Assembly: GCA_034509755.1 (NCBI GenBank)
Contig: CM067548.1
Span: 12,848,018-12,912,017, forward strand
Length of the DNA: 64,000 bases
Direction: 5' to 3'
Source of the DNA: Anisodus tanguticus
Lineage: Eukaryota > Streptophyta > Magnoliopsida > Solanales > Solanaceae
Both the position numbers and the translations under genes were made by a program. Each line of letters starts with the position of its first letter. Positions within the stretch are counted from its first letter, which is position 1. This document shows, one piece after another, positions 45,651-56,199 of the stretch. The notes under the pieces were generated by a model that was given only the letters and a program-made list of their open reading frames with translations, ran no database searches and had not been told where the DNA came from.

Positions 45651-45801
45651 TAAACGTCATATGATCAGCCAAAGTTGTACTAACCGCGTTTGTGCAACTA
45701 CCACCATCAATTATCAACGAACACACCTTATCCAAGATTTTGCATCTTGTATGGAAAAGGTTCTCACGTTGGTCAAGATCCTCTTTATTCATAGAACCCA
45801 T
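45651..45801 (-). pseudogene. pol: Aspartic protease fragment of element G
   Basis: QRENLFHTRCKILDKVCSLI followed by IIDGGSCTNAVSTTLADHM. The loop DGGS stands where other retropepsins have DTGS or DSGS, and this DGGS type is common in one group of plant gypsy polyproteins. The fragment ends about 20 residues after the active site, at LTR2. Confidence 0.75.
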
Positions 45802-45965
45802 GATCCTTCATAAAACACAAGCCAAATTGATATTCTCCACTAGATTCCACTCATCCTCCTCCTCTTCACTCTCTCCCTAATGCTCACATTTTGGGTCACC
45901 TCCTTCACTGTCACCTCCACTCTCCTCCTCTCCATCAAACGATATCCATCAAACAAATCCACAAT

Positions 45966-46740
45966 CAACCTTCTATTAGGACACTCACTAGCAATACATC
46001 CATACCTTGACACTTGAAATATTGAATGGTATAAGGATGAGAAAAGTTTGATTTTGCATTGTTACCTCCTTTAGCCTTGTCTTCAACTTTGGCTTTGTAG
46101 TCGAACTTGGCTTGGAGAGTTTGAGAGTTGGTCTTGGGTTTTTCCCACTTATCAATGTTCTTGCTCCATGATGAGGATGACACAATCTTTGCCTTATAGG
46201 ATTTCTCCATTTTGAAATTCGCTTCAACTTTGGTGGCATAATGGAAGGCATCTTCAAGTTTAGCATAGGATTGGAGCCTCATAGGCTTGGAGATATCATC
46301 GTACAAGTTGGCTACAAACCAAATAATTATGTCATTCAAGTCCTCTTCAATTTTAGATTTCAATCTCAAACTCTCAAATTCATCGAAGTATTCTTCAACA
46401 CCTTTACTAGCTTGACTCAACATGTACACACATTTTAGGAAATTTTGATAATAATCAGACATCACATATCTTGCTTCAATGAGCTCAATTAATTCGTGCC
46501 AAGTCAGAACATCGAATATGTATCATTCAGCTCGCTCTCGCTTCATGGATTCCCACCAAGTATATGCATATCCCTCAAATTATCTAAGGGCATAATTCAC
46601 TTTCAAGGCATCCGAAATATTATTGGTGAGGAAGATCCTCTCACTTTACAACTTCCATTATAGGAACTCCTCCGGATCACTTCCACCCTTGAGCTTAAGA
46701 ATCTCCACCTTGATGGTATGTAAGTTGTGCTCTTGCTAAC
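45966..46740 (-). pseudogene. gag: Gag of element G
   Basis: The core is open at 46465-45965: YYQNFLKCVYMLSQASKGVE, EYFDEFESLRLKSKIEEDLN, KLEDAFHYATKVEANFKMEK. Upstream, broken frames hold the usual W-rich start (near 46570-46540). The zinc knuckle at about 46020-45966 is damaged three ways: the first Cys is Tyr (IQYFKCQG), the His position reads Cys, and a 1-base deletion shifts the frame so that the last Cys is reached only in another frame. RNA packaging by this copy would fail. Confidence 0.75.
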
Positions 46741-47460
46741 CCCCTATCTTCCCGACCTTTCCATCTTGCTTAATTATTATGACCTTGCCCTCATGCCTGA
46801 TAGTCTTGACCTTGCCATCTAACCCGTTCATTAATAGGTCTACCTCTACCTCCTCTTCTACCTCATCCCCTATTAGCATCATTTCCATGTCTCCATCCAA
46901 TCTGTGGTTCCTCCCACCACCTTTCATTCTCCTCAACTCCTTCTTCAAAATGGGGATTTTGGTAATGGTATGGAAATGGTTCTGGGTGAAGTTTTATAGC
47001 ATTTGTGCATATAGGATCATTTGGGATTGTTGGGTTGGGTGTCTCTCGGGGCCACTTGTGGTAGATGTCCATATTGATAGGGTGGATAGAATTGTGGTTG
47101 GGTATAGGAATTGGTTTGACCCAAGGCGTCAACATTTGGGTGAGTGGATGGGGTAATTGAGGCTGATTGGATGTGGCAAGTATGGGGATAGCACAACACA
47201 TTCAATTGTACTGGGTTATAGTAGGTGAAGTGTTGGGTTCCGACTTAATTCATTACCAATAATTTCATCTCCACAAACCAATTGGGGAGTGCCCAACCTA
47301 CTTGTTTGCTCAATACTAGCTATCCAAGTACCCATCGTTTCCATCCTTGAACTCATAGACATTATTTCCGAGTTCATCCTTGCTAATTCACTAGCTATAA
47401 AATCCGTTTCTCCCCTTCTTAGGGTTTTCCTCTGTTAGTCATCATGGTACCTAAAAAATG
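46741..47460 (-). pseudogene. gag: Gag N-terminal region of element G
   Basis: Minus frames with a Pro/Gln/Tyr-rich part (HPNVDALGQTNSYTQPQFYP at 47140-47080) and an acidic stretch with DGDMEMMLIGDEVEEEVEVD at 46890-46830. Low-complexity Pro/Gln runs are usual ahead of the Gag core. Several frame changes; start codon not assigned. Confidence 0.45.
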
Positions 47461-48390
47461 CAACAAATACGTTAGAAGTACCCCTCACATCACTTTTTAT
47501 GCCTACTCACTCCTCACATCACTCAAGCGCTCTTGCAACATTGTAATGAATGTATCTTCAAGCAATCACACAAGGTTTTCTTAGCTTAGTGGAGGAATGA
47601 ATTCTTGTTAGATAGAAAGATGTACGATTCAAAATATAACTGACAGAGTCAATGAAGTTCAACAAAATAAAACGGAAAATTTTTGAAGGATTACCACGAA
47701 ATGGATAATGTTTCTCAAGAACTAATTAATAATGAAATAGGTAATTACTTGATGTTAAATAATTTAGAGAATCAAAGAAATGAAAATAAATGTATTCGGA
47801 ATCGAATTAGAATCACAAAACCTGAAAAGTGCGGTCTGCTAAACCTGTGCAAGGTCTACAATTCACAGAAGATGTTTGCGACACCACCTGCAGTTTGAAG
47901 ACTATGTCTCTAAGTTGTTGAACGTCATTCATGGTTTGTGACTAATTTGCGGTTCGCATGTCTCGTCTAAAGCGTGGTTTGCGACCCGCAAATGATGATT
48001 AAAGCTCAGATCGCTGATGACGTCAAAATTTCTTGGGATCCGTTTGGGCTGACCACTTTTTATTATTCCTTATTCTTTTAATGACTTGTATCTAGCTTCC
48101 TCTAAATTTGAAGAAGAAAGCTCAATGGTTTTTGGAATCCATTGAACACTACCCAATTGGTGTTCTTCAAGGTTGGGTCCAATAGTGTTTTTTCTCGAAT
48201 CAGCCCCAAATCACTTGAGAATTTAATATTTGATAGATTCTACCTCTAGGAGTTCAAATCTATCAATAGAAACACTCAATTCAAATAACAACTCAATGTT
48301 TTTGTGAGTTTTTAAGTTTTTAGTTTTTTGTGATTTTTCAAAGAAGAAGAACCTAGGATTGAGAATTGTAGAAAAACAAATTTAGCCTAA
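47461..48390 (-). other. Untranslated leader of element G
   Basis: It runs from the primer site down to the gag region on minus. The first 130 bp (TTCTACAATTCTCAATCCTA, then GAAAAATCACAAAAA) match the leaders of B2, B3 and the LTR at 49331. The part at 47830-48010 is rich in TTTGCGACMCC / TGCGGTTCGCA motifs. The frame at 47683-47898 (+) is not credible as a gene. Confidence 0.55.
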
Positions 48391-48402
48391 GGTCTTATAC
48401 CA
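48391..48402 (-). other. Primer binding site after LTR1 of element G
   Basis: Minus TGGTATAAGACC, two mismatches from the initiator Met-tRNA site, 2 bp from LTR1. Confidence 0.65.
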
Positions 48403-48404
48403 AA

Positions 48405-49096
48405 TGATACGATTAATAAAAGCTAAACTCTATGGAATCAAATCGAATGCGGATATTAAAAGGATAGGAGATTAAACACAAGAGTAGAACCAAAGCAACC
48501 AATGATATATTAAATCAAAGACCTCAATGGCATGAACGACAAAATCACCTAATCTATAAGGTTTTGAAGGATTCCACTAGTGAGAAATGCTCAAGTGTGA
48601 ATCACAAGAAAGATCTAAAACAACCTCACAATTACACTAAATTATGACAAGAATTAACAACTAGAGATATCCTATCACTACAATACTAATTCTCTCAATG
48701 AGTTTTCATCATCAAAACAAGCTAACGGTAAAATAAGACTAAGGGTATTATTTATACCCATCCTTATTACAAACATGGCCCAAAATTAACCAAGCCCTCA
48801 ATTTGCATGAAATAACCAAAACAAGCCAAAGTCACCCGTCAGGCACCATCTACGATTCGCAGATGGTGTCGCAGGTCATGCTCTATGGTTGACAGTTCAA
48901 CCGCATACTGTGACAGCTTGAATCTCGAGATCTTTTTCCTCGCACGCGATCCTCCAAATATTGTATACTTGTGTACGCATCTCTTCAAGTGCTTCCAAGG
49001 TTCCTTTGTGCATGAACATTACTTGCATAGCTTGGAGCTCCTTGACTTGACTCTGAGTTTGGTCTTGAGTCTTGTGTGGTCCTCGATATCATATCA
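48405..49096 (-). repeat. LTR1 of element G
   Basis: On minus it starts TGATATGATATCGAGG and ends ATTAATCGTATCA. TATA on minus (GGTATAAATAATACC) is at 48745-48759, and the near-palindrome is at 48844-48868, 228-252 bp from the start, the same place as in LTR2. Confidence 0.8.
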
Positions 49097-49326
49097 TTAT
49101 GTCCATCTTGGAAATGATTTGTTCTTGAATCCATAGTCTCACCTACAACACAAGAATACAAGTCACTCATATTGAAAATATTATGGACGTTATACACACT
49201 TGGTAAGTCAATCTTGTAGGCATTGTCATTGATCTTCTCAAGGAATTTGAAGGGATCATCGCCTCTTTGACACAATTTGTCTCTACTCATTTGAGGGAAT
49301 CTTTCCTTCCGAAAGTGAACCCACAC
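49097..49326 (-). pseudogene. pol: Integrase C-terminal domain of element G
   Basis: Minus: MWVHFRKERFPQMSRDKLCQ, RGDDPFKFLEKINDNAYKID and LPSVYNVHNIFNMSDLYSCV are the integrase tail with the GPY/F-like segment (the GP is DP here). The end DSRTNHFQDGHND overlaps the polypurine tract (CCAAGATGGACATAA) just before LTR1. The catalytic core is missing: at 49331 another LTR begins. Confidence 0.75.
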
Positions 49327-49330
49327 CTAA

Positions 49331-50870
49331 TGATACGATATCGGGGGACACCAACCACCCAAAATCAATCAACCAAGAAAAAGCCAAGGAACTCCAAGCT
49401 TTCCAAGATGTGTTAATGCATAAAAAGGATTTGGAGGCCCTTGAGGGCCCGCACAAAGTAGTATACGACATTCGAATGACTATGTGGAGTGCAGAAGAGC
49501 TCAAAATGGAGCATGTCCTGGACTGCGACACAATCTGTGGTCCGCATATATTACCTACGACATGGTCTGCAAATCGCAGGTTGTGTTGATAGGCTGATTT
49601 GGCCATTTGGTTACTTTTGCAAGTTGTGACTATGGTCACTTTTGGGCCTAGTTTGTAATAAAGCCTAATACTATAAATAGTAGTTCTCAAGGATTAGATT
49701 AGGACTTTTGATGATTGATGAATTGAGATGAATTCTCTTGGTAGCTATTTTATAGTGATAGCTAGGTTAGTGTTAGGTAATTAGAGTGATAGTACAAATA
49801 AGAGAATTCCTTGGTTTTCTATTGAACTTGTTCATGATTCTCACATGCGTTATCTCACTTGTGGAATCAGCTTCAAAGCATAGGTGTTTTTGTTGATCAA
49901 TCTATTAGAGGACTTTGGGTTAATATACCTTTGGTCTCCTTTAGATTTCAATTCTTGTGTCTTGCTTTCTATCATGATTGTTGCTTGATTTGGTTTATTT
50001 TATTGAGTTCTAATCTTTCATATAGTTTAGGTTGCTTTGAATGCCATTGTTTTTATAAATCATCTATCCTTTTAATTTTCCGCATTTGGATTCAATTTCT
50101 TAGAGTTTCACTTTTAGGAATCGTATCATTTGGTATCAGAGCTTAGGCGAGAGATTTGTGTCTACAAATTTAAATCCTACGTTCTTCTTATTTTGAAAAT
50201 CAAAAAATCTAAAAATTCACAAAAATCACAAAAAATTGAGTTGTAGTTTGAATTGAGTGTTTGTATTGATAGATTTGAACTCCTAGAGGTTGAATCTATT
50301 ACCTATCAGAATTTGAAGTAAATTGGAGATGTTTGGAGAAATCACCATTATTGGACATTGAAGCTCTTGAAGAACATGAAGAACTCCAATAGGGTCTCTT
50401 TTATTTGGTGGACAATTTGTATCAATTTGTATTAGGATTTGTTCCCTATATCAAAGAAAAGTTAGATCTGAAATTTGAGCTCAATTGGAGTTGGAATGGG
50501 AGTAGTTGAAAATTTGAATTGTTCATCAAAAATTCATGAGGAAGAAGGCCGAATAGGTGGTGTTTGATCCAAAAACCCTAAGGAAAAAGTTGGAAAAGTG
50601 TTTTTGGACCCAAAAATAGCGAAAATTTGATTCAAGTGGGTCCAATTCATTAAAAGTACAAGGAATAATCAGAAATTGGTTAGCCAAATGAGTTCCAAGA
50701 AAAAAAGGATGTCATCAACGATTTGGATGGCAGACAACACTTGCGGTTCACAGATGACACCGCAGATACTTATTATGAACCACAAGTGAATCACATATTT
50801 TGATGGAAAGTTTGCGTGATCTGGAGCAGAATCTGTGAATTGCAGAAGGCAAAACAGACAATGCCTGCAA
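49331..50870 (+). mobile_element. G-related LTR and leader, 3'-truncated
   Basis: The LTR is 49331-50128 (798 bp, TGATACGATATCGGGG to AGGAATCGTATCA), followed by a perfect primer site TGGTATCAGAGC (50131-50142) and a leader to about 50870 that matches the G and B leaders. There the sequence changes to Tat-lineage gag (element H). TATA (ACTATAAATAG) is near 49670-49680. The left neighbour is the integrase of G, so this LTR either inserted into G (possible target copy CCTAA, 49326-49330) or was joined by rearrangement. Confidence 0.7.
50131..50142 (+). other. Primer binding site, perfect
   Basis: TGGTATCAGAGC, exact initiator Met-tRNA complement, 2 bp after the LTR end at 50128. Confidence 0.85.
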
Positions 50871-52110
50871 ACTCCACTAAATACCACCAACAAAGTTGGG
50901 AATTCTCAATCCGCGCCCACCTTTCAAGCGCCACCAACTTATGCTAATCCTAACATTTACCAAAACACTACTACCCGTACTACTCCTAGAGATGCGGGCA
51001 CTCCCAAAAGTTGCCCCGCGCATCCTACTATATCCTTCCATAACCCAATCACTCCTATTAACTCCTCATTAGAATTAGATTACTACGAGGAGTTAGAAAG
51101 AGCGTCGAGGTTCGAGCAGGACCGAAGAGAGAGAGAAATAGAACAAAAAATTCTGGATCTGTTCGAGAAAGCTAACAAAGGCTCCCCGCAAAGAGATGGG
51201 ATTGAGATATGATGACCTATGCATGCATCCAGATTTGGACTTGTCGAAGGACTTCAAAGTTCCCAAATTTGAACCCTTCAATGGTACGAGAAACCCCAAA
51301 GCTCATTTGAGAGCTTAATGCGACCAGTTGGTTAGCGCCAAAGGAAATGAGGCACTGTTAATGAGGATCTTCAGCTGAAGCCTCACAGGTGAAGCATCTA
51401 AGTGGTTCACGACTCAAGATATCAGCCGCTAGGACTCATGAGAAGAAATGGCGAAAGCCTTCATGGATAGATTCCACTTCAATGTGGAAAATGTGCTTGA
51501 CCGCTACTCCTTGGAAAAAAATTTGCCAAAAATTGACAGAGACCAACTGCGAGTATGCAAGTAGGTGAAGGGCCGAAGCTGGCCGAGAGCCTCCGATGAG
51601 TGAGGAAGAACTGGTTTTGGCATTCATCTGATATCAAGATCTGGATTGCTATGTCAAAATGTTGGTTATGACCGGGAGGTCATTTGCCAATTTAGTCGAA
51701 ATGGGAGAGACTATAGAAGATGGTCTCAAAATAAGGAGAATCATTAACATCATTAACAAAGTCAACGCATCAAGCTCTGCTGGAGCCATTAAGAAGAAAA
51801 AAGAGGACGTGGCAAACGTATCTCACACCCCAAGCCCGAGGAATTGTAGAAGGGAAGGACTACATTCATCATTCGATGTACACCAATTTCTTTCTCCTAG
51901 AAACTACATACCATCACCCTACAGCCTTGTGCAGGTATATTACGCACCGCCAAACTACCATGCTCCACAACTAAACTATCAAACACCTATATCCAGCTCC
52001 AAATTACCATATTCCCACGACCACAAATCAAGCACCTTAAAACTAGCAAAATCATCGCAACCAGCCACCTTCAGCCACATACGATTTGCTACGTCTGAAT
52101 TTTGAGAAGA
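50871..52110 (+). pseudogene. gag: Gag of Tat-lineage element H
   Basis: The first part is open to 51212 with SLELDYYEELERASRFEQDR and REREIEQKILDLFEK. After a frame change come RYDDLCMHPDLDLSKDFKVP, KFEPFNGTRNPKAHLRA, LTGEASKWFTTQDIS, MAKAFMDRFHFNVENVLDRY and MLVMTGRSFANLVEMGETIE, the usual order in Tat/Ogre-type Gag. Several stops (for example after HLRA and KWFTTQDISR) and shifts. The open frame that starts at 50835 begins in the leader of the previous element and runs into gag without a stop across the junction. 51780-52110 is a Pro/Tyr/Ser-rich linker. Confidence 0.7.
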
Positions 52111-52491
52111 AGCCTCCTCGGATATTCACGTCACTTCTAGAAATGCGATCTAGTCTATTCGCCAAATTATGTGTCGCTGATCTTATCAAAACCGTGTCGC
52201 CAAAGCTTGCCAACCCAGAGAGTCATTTTTACCGATCCGACCAGACTTGTGCTTACCATTCTGGGGCACTCAATAGAGGATTGCATCAATCTGAAGCACC
52301 AATTGAAAAATATGATTGACAAGCGAGAACTCATTCTAGAGGCCACATAACCCAATGTGAATATAAATCCCCTTCCAAATCATGATGCCACTCACTTACA
52401 TATGATTGAAAGAGAAGAGGATTGGGTGGTGTGCCGACCATTGGCCTAAGAGGGTATTGAAGGCCTAGAGTCCACATTCGCCTCCCTCACA

Positions 52492-53664
52492 TTGCAAGAA
52501 AACCCTATCTTTAAGATACTGATCCCGGCCCCAAAGAAGCCGTTTGTTATCCAAGTACCTCAAGTAGTCATCCCGATACCTAAAAAAGAATTTGCAGTTG
52601 TGGCTCAAGGTATGACAAGATCATGGAGATGCTACACTCTCGAAGAAGCGACAAAAGAAGTGCCCCGCAAATAAAACATTTCAAGAAGGCCCATCACCGA
52701 TGGGGAAGCTGATGCCGGATGCAGCCGAAAGATTACTCCATTGTGGAACACCTATAGATAACAATAGTCGGAATCTCGGTGATGTCACTACCTCAGAGCT
52801 CTACACAATATCATCTAGCCTTAATGAAGGAATTAGACAAGGTTCACGTCCCGATAGGGACCAGCTAGTGAAAGATTGGCCGATAGAGGAGGCAACATCA
52901 TCAGGGCACATCAGATTTCATTCAATATCGATGAATTGCCATGAGAGTGAATGTCTCATTACAAAGCCCTCTACATCACCATCAAATACCGAGGCAATAT
53001 TATCTCACGAGTACTTCTCAATAATGGGGCCAGACTCAACATATGCCCCATGTCAACATTAAATCAATTGAGCTGTTACGTTAGAAAGATACACTAGAGT
53101 CATACCAATGTAAGAGCTTTTGATGGGGCACAACGTGACCCCACAGGTGAAGTGGACCTCAATATATAAATGGGGCCCGCCAAATTCACCATAACATTTC
53201 AAGTAATGGATATCAGTGCTAACTACAATCTCCTACTGGGAAGACCATGGATACATGTGGCTGGAGCTATGCCATTTTCTCTACACCAATCAATAAAATT
53301 TGTTTGGGAAAACCACGAGGTTGTAATCCATAGAGCAGAAAGTATCCACAACTATCCCGACAACTCTATGCTTGTAATAGAAGCAATCCTAACAGATACA
53401 GACTTCCATGTAATGGAACTTATAGGATCCACCCACCGAGGGGACGATGAAGACATTCTAATGTCATCGTCCTATAAGATGGTCGCTGCAATTATGCTCC
53501 AGAATAGTTTTGAGCCCGGTAAAGGCCTAGGACGAGAGCTCCAAGGCATACGAGAGCTCCAAGGCATTCGAGAGCTAGTAGCACTTTCAGAAAATGAGTA
53601 TCGCTTTGGCCTTGGGTACGTACCAAGTTCTGCCAAATCCTCTGAGGCTACAAAGAAAAAATGA
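52492..53664 (+). pseudogene. pol: Protease and G-patch region of element H
   Basis: YITIKYRGNIISRVLLNNGA then RLNICPMSTLNQL (52952-53070) is the protease loop. The catalytic Asp is Asn (AAT, 53020-53022), so the enzyme is dead. After two stops, MGPAKFTITFQVMDISANYN and LLLGRPWIHVAGAMPF (53170-53280) give the second half. A G-patch-like segment follows (FEPGKGLGRELQGIREL...YRFGLGYVPS, about 53510-53630) with an internal repeat ELQGIRELQGIRE. A G-patch after the protease is known in some plant retroelements. Confidence 0.75.
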
Positions 53665-54337
53665 GGCCCTCTGTAGATGAGAAAGCCATTCCCTGGTATG
53701 TACCAGTCATTTCTGGTCCGTACGCCCACACACAATAACGAGGACTCAGAAGAAGGTTTGTGGATGTTGTTCCAAGAGGAGGAATGTGCCGCTATACTAG
53801 AGGAATGCTTTGAAGAATGCACAATCCGCGATGCTGATCCGGATGAGCAGCTGTCCAACTGAATGTCTACCCTATTTTTCTCTCCTCGGTAGAGAGAATT
53901 TTATATATATTTTCTAAAATCGGTGAAGATCAGCTTATCCTTCACCCTTTATGTCTTTAACTTTTTTAATATTGTTCAAAAATGGAAATGACTCGATGAT
54001 TGATCTGTGTCAGGACCACAGTTTGTACTTTTATCAAATTCAATGAAAACCCTCAGTTTATGCAAAAACAGTCTTTATTTATCTATATATAATATGTTTT
54101 AACACACTAACGATACTTTGCCTTATTTTTCAGTAATAACATCAAAACAACTCATAATGTCATGACATGTCGCAAGACAAGCGAGTCAAGTGATATAGAC
54201 GACAATGAATATAATGAAGAAATAGCATTACTTGAAGACCTCGTGTATATGGAGGATCATTATGAAAATAGGAAGACGCCTAATTTAGATGAGACTGAAG
54301 CAATTGACCTTGGAGACGGGGAACGGTTAAGAAAACT
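53665..54337 (+). other. Linker between protease and RT of element H
   Basis: The 61-codon frame 53677-53862 (MRKPFPGMYQSFLVRTPTHN, then acidic EEECAAILEECFEECT) is probably polyprotein linker. 53880-54150 is T-rich with no motif. 54180-54337 has acidic frames (LEDLVYMEDHYENRKTPNLD) that lead into RT. Confidence 0.5.
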
Positions 54338-55190
54338 ATGATAAGTGCGCATTTGGACGCACCTAAAAAAGAAGAACTAATAAATTTGTTGAGAGAATAC
54401 GTCGACATATTTGCATGGTCATACGCAGATTTGCCCAGGTTGAGCACATACATCATAGCTCACAAGCTACATATCAATGAGGGAATCGCCCCGGTTAAAT
54501 GGAAGATTCGACAGTTCAAGCTTGATCTCAGCATAAGAATCAAGAAGAGGTCGAGAAACATATAATATTAGGGTGGTGGAAGTAACTCCATACCCCTTAT
54601 GATTGGCTAATATCATGTCGGTACTTAAAAAGGATGGAAAAATCAGAATCTGTGTGGACTACAGAGATCTCAACCGAGCTTTCCCACTTCTAAACATCCG
54701 TATACTCATCGATAACTGCATAAAGTATGAATTACAGTCATTTGTGGATTTCTTTGATGGTTATCATCAGATTTTGATGAGCGAAGAAGATACTCAGAAA
54801 ATGGCATACATCACTCAATGGGGAGTATATCACTATCATGTAATGTCGTTTGGTCTCAAGAATAACGACGCCACTTACATGAGAGCAATGACCGCCATAT
54901 TCTATGAGATGATGCATAAGGAGATTGAGGTCTACGTGGATGACATCATAATCAAGTCGCGAGAAGGCTCTGACCACATTATACACTTGTGGAAATTCTT
55001 CGACAGACTTCCCAAGTTCAATCTGAAACTGAATCCGGCTAAATGCATATTTGGAGTGCCTGTCGGGAAATTGCTAGTGTTCATAGTCAGCCGCAGGGGC
55101 ATAGAGCTAGAGCCTACAAAGATTAAGGCCATTCAAGAGCTTCTACCACCAGTTACCAAGAAGGATTTAATAAGCTTCTTGGAAGGTTGA
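54338..55190 (+). pseudogene. pol: Reverse transcriptase of element H
   Basis: The first piece (54338-54565) has KKEELINLLREYVDIFAWSY and LHINEGIAPVKWKIRQFKLD. A frame change near 54560 precedes the main piece 54603-55190: IMSVLKKDGKIRICVDYRDL, SFVDFFDGYHQILMSEEDTQ, VYHYHVMSFGLKNNDATYMR. The catalytic box YVDD is at 54933-54944, followed by LKLNPAKCIFGVPVGKLLVF. All RT blocks are present and YVDD is intact. Homologous to Tat-lineage RT. Confidence 0.85.
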
Positions 55191-55740
55191 ATTACATCGG
55201 GCACTTTATAGCGCAATCTATAGTAATCATGGAGCCCATCCTCAAGCTATTGAAAAAAGATGTGCCCACTAAATGGACGGACGAGTGTCAAAAAGCCTTC
55301 GACACCATCAAGAGGTACCTTTCCAATCTACTAGTTCTGGTTTCTCCTAGACTAGGAAGCCCACTGTTGTTGTACTTATTCATGTCAAACAACGCATTTG
55401 GATGCATGTTGGATCAACACGACAAAACAGGAAAGAAAGAATGTGTTATCTACTACCTCATCAAGAAGTTCACCACCTGTGAATCAAGGTATACTCTGGT
55501 GGAAAAAATATGTTGTGTGCAAACCTAGATAGAACAGAAGCTGAGACATTACATGTCAGTAAACACTACTCACCTGATATCCAAGATGGATCCCTTGAAG
55601 TACATCTTTTACCAGACCATGCCTATAGGGAAACTGGCTAAATGGCAAATGCTTCTGAGTGAATTCAACATCAAATAAATAGGCCAGAAAGCCGTCAAAG
55701 GACATGCATTGGCTGATTTTCTAGCAGCAAGTCCGGTCGA
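55187..55740 (+). pseudogene. pol: Ty3-type RNase H of element H
   Basis: After a small frame change: PTKWTDECQKAFDTIKRYLS, SPRLGSPLLLYLFMSNNAFG, CMLDQHDKTGKKECVIYYLI and CESRYTLVEKICC, followed beyond a stop by MDPLKYIFYQTMPIGKLAKW, KAVKGHALADFLAASPVDD. This is the degenerate first RNase H plus tether common in this lineage. Confidence 0.75.
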
Positions 55741-55799
55741 TGATAAATTCGCACCATTAAGGACATATTTCCTGGATGAGGAAGTAATGGCAATCGAAT

Positions 55800-56080
55800 A
55801 AGAAACGGTCGAAGTATACTTAGGATGGAGAATGTTTTTTGACGGTGCATTCAACTACAAAGGTCCGGGAATAGGAGTAGTTTTGGTTTCAGAAACGGGT
55901 CAACATTACCTGATGGCAGCCAAGCTCAACTTCCAATGCACAAATAATATGGCAAAATAAGAAGCATGCATCTTAGGTCTTCACATGGCCGTTGATGTAG
56001 ATATACAATAACTCCTGGCAATCAGAGACTCATACTTGCTAATTTACGAGGTCCGAGGAGAATAGGCCACTAAGAATGAA
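55800..56080 (+). pseudogene. pol: Second (archaeal-type) RNase H of element H
   Basis: MFFDGAFNYKGPGIGVVLVS carries the first Asp, EACILGLHMAVDVDIQ the Glu (preceded by a stop), and IRDSYLLIYEVRGE the second Asp. A second RNase H between the Ty3-type one and integrase is the mark of the Tat lineage. All three acidic residues are readable, but stops at 55799, 55958, 56008 and 56063 break the frame. Confidence 0.75.
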
Positions 56081-56199
56081 AAGATCTTTCCATATGTCAA
56101 CTTGGCACAAAGGTTGTGCAATAATTTATTAATATCGAACTCAGGCACACGCCGAGAGCTCAGAACGTATTTGCCGACGCTCTTGCAACTATAGCATTT

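Larger units (their letters stand above)
44828..49330 (-). mobile_element. Element G: gypsy element in tandem LTR-internal-LTR form
   Basis: Reading minus: integrase C-end (49326-49110), polypurine tract, LTR1 (49096-48405), primer site (48402-48391), leader, gag, protease, LTR2 (45650-44958), primer site again (44955-44944), leader cut at 44828 by B3. Both LTRs (692 and 693 bp) have internal sequence on both sides, which a single insertion cannot give; unequal recombination between LTRs or sister copies explains it. RT, RNase H and most of INT between PR and LTR2 are deleted. Confidence 0.75.

Noticed and set aside
46779..47156. 125-codon plus frame
   Set aside because: Shadow of the minus-strand gag N-terminal region of element G; Ser/Thr- and Trp-rich composition fits the antisense of Pro/Gln-rich coding sequence.
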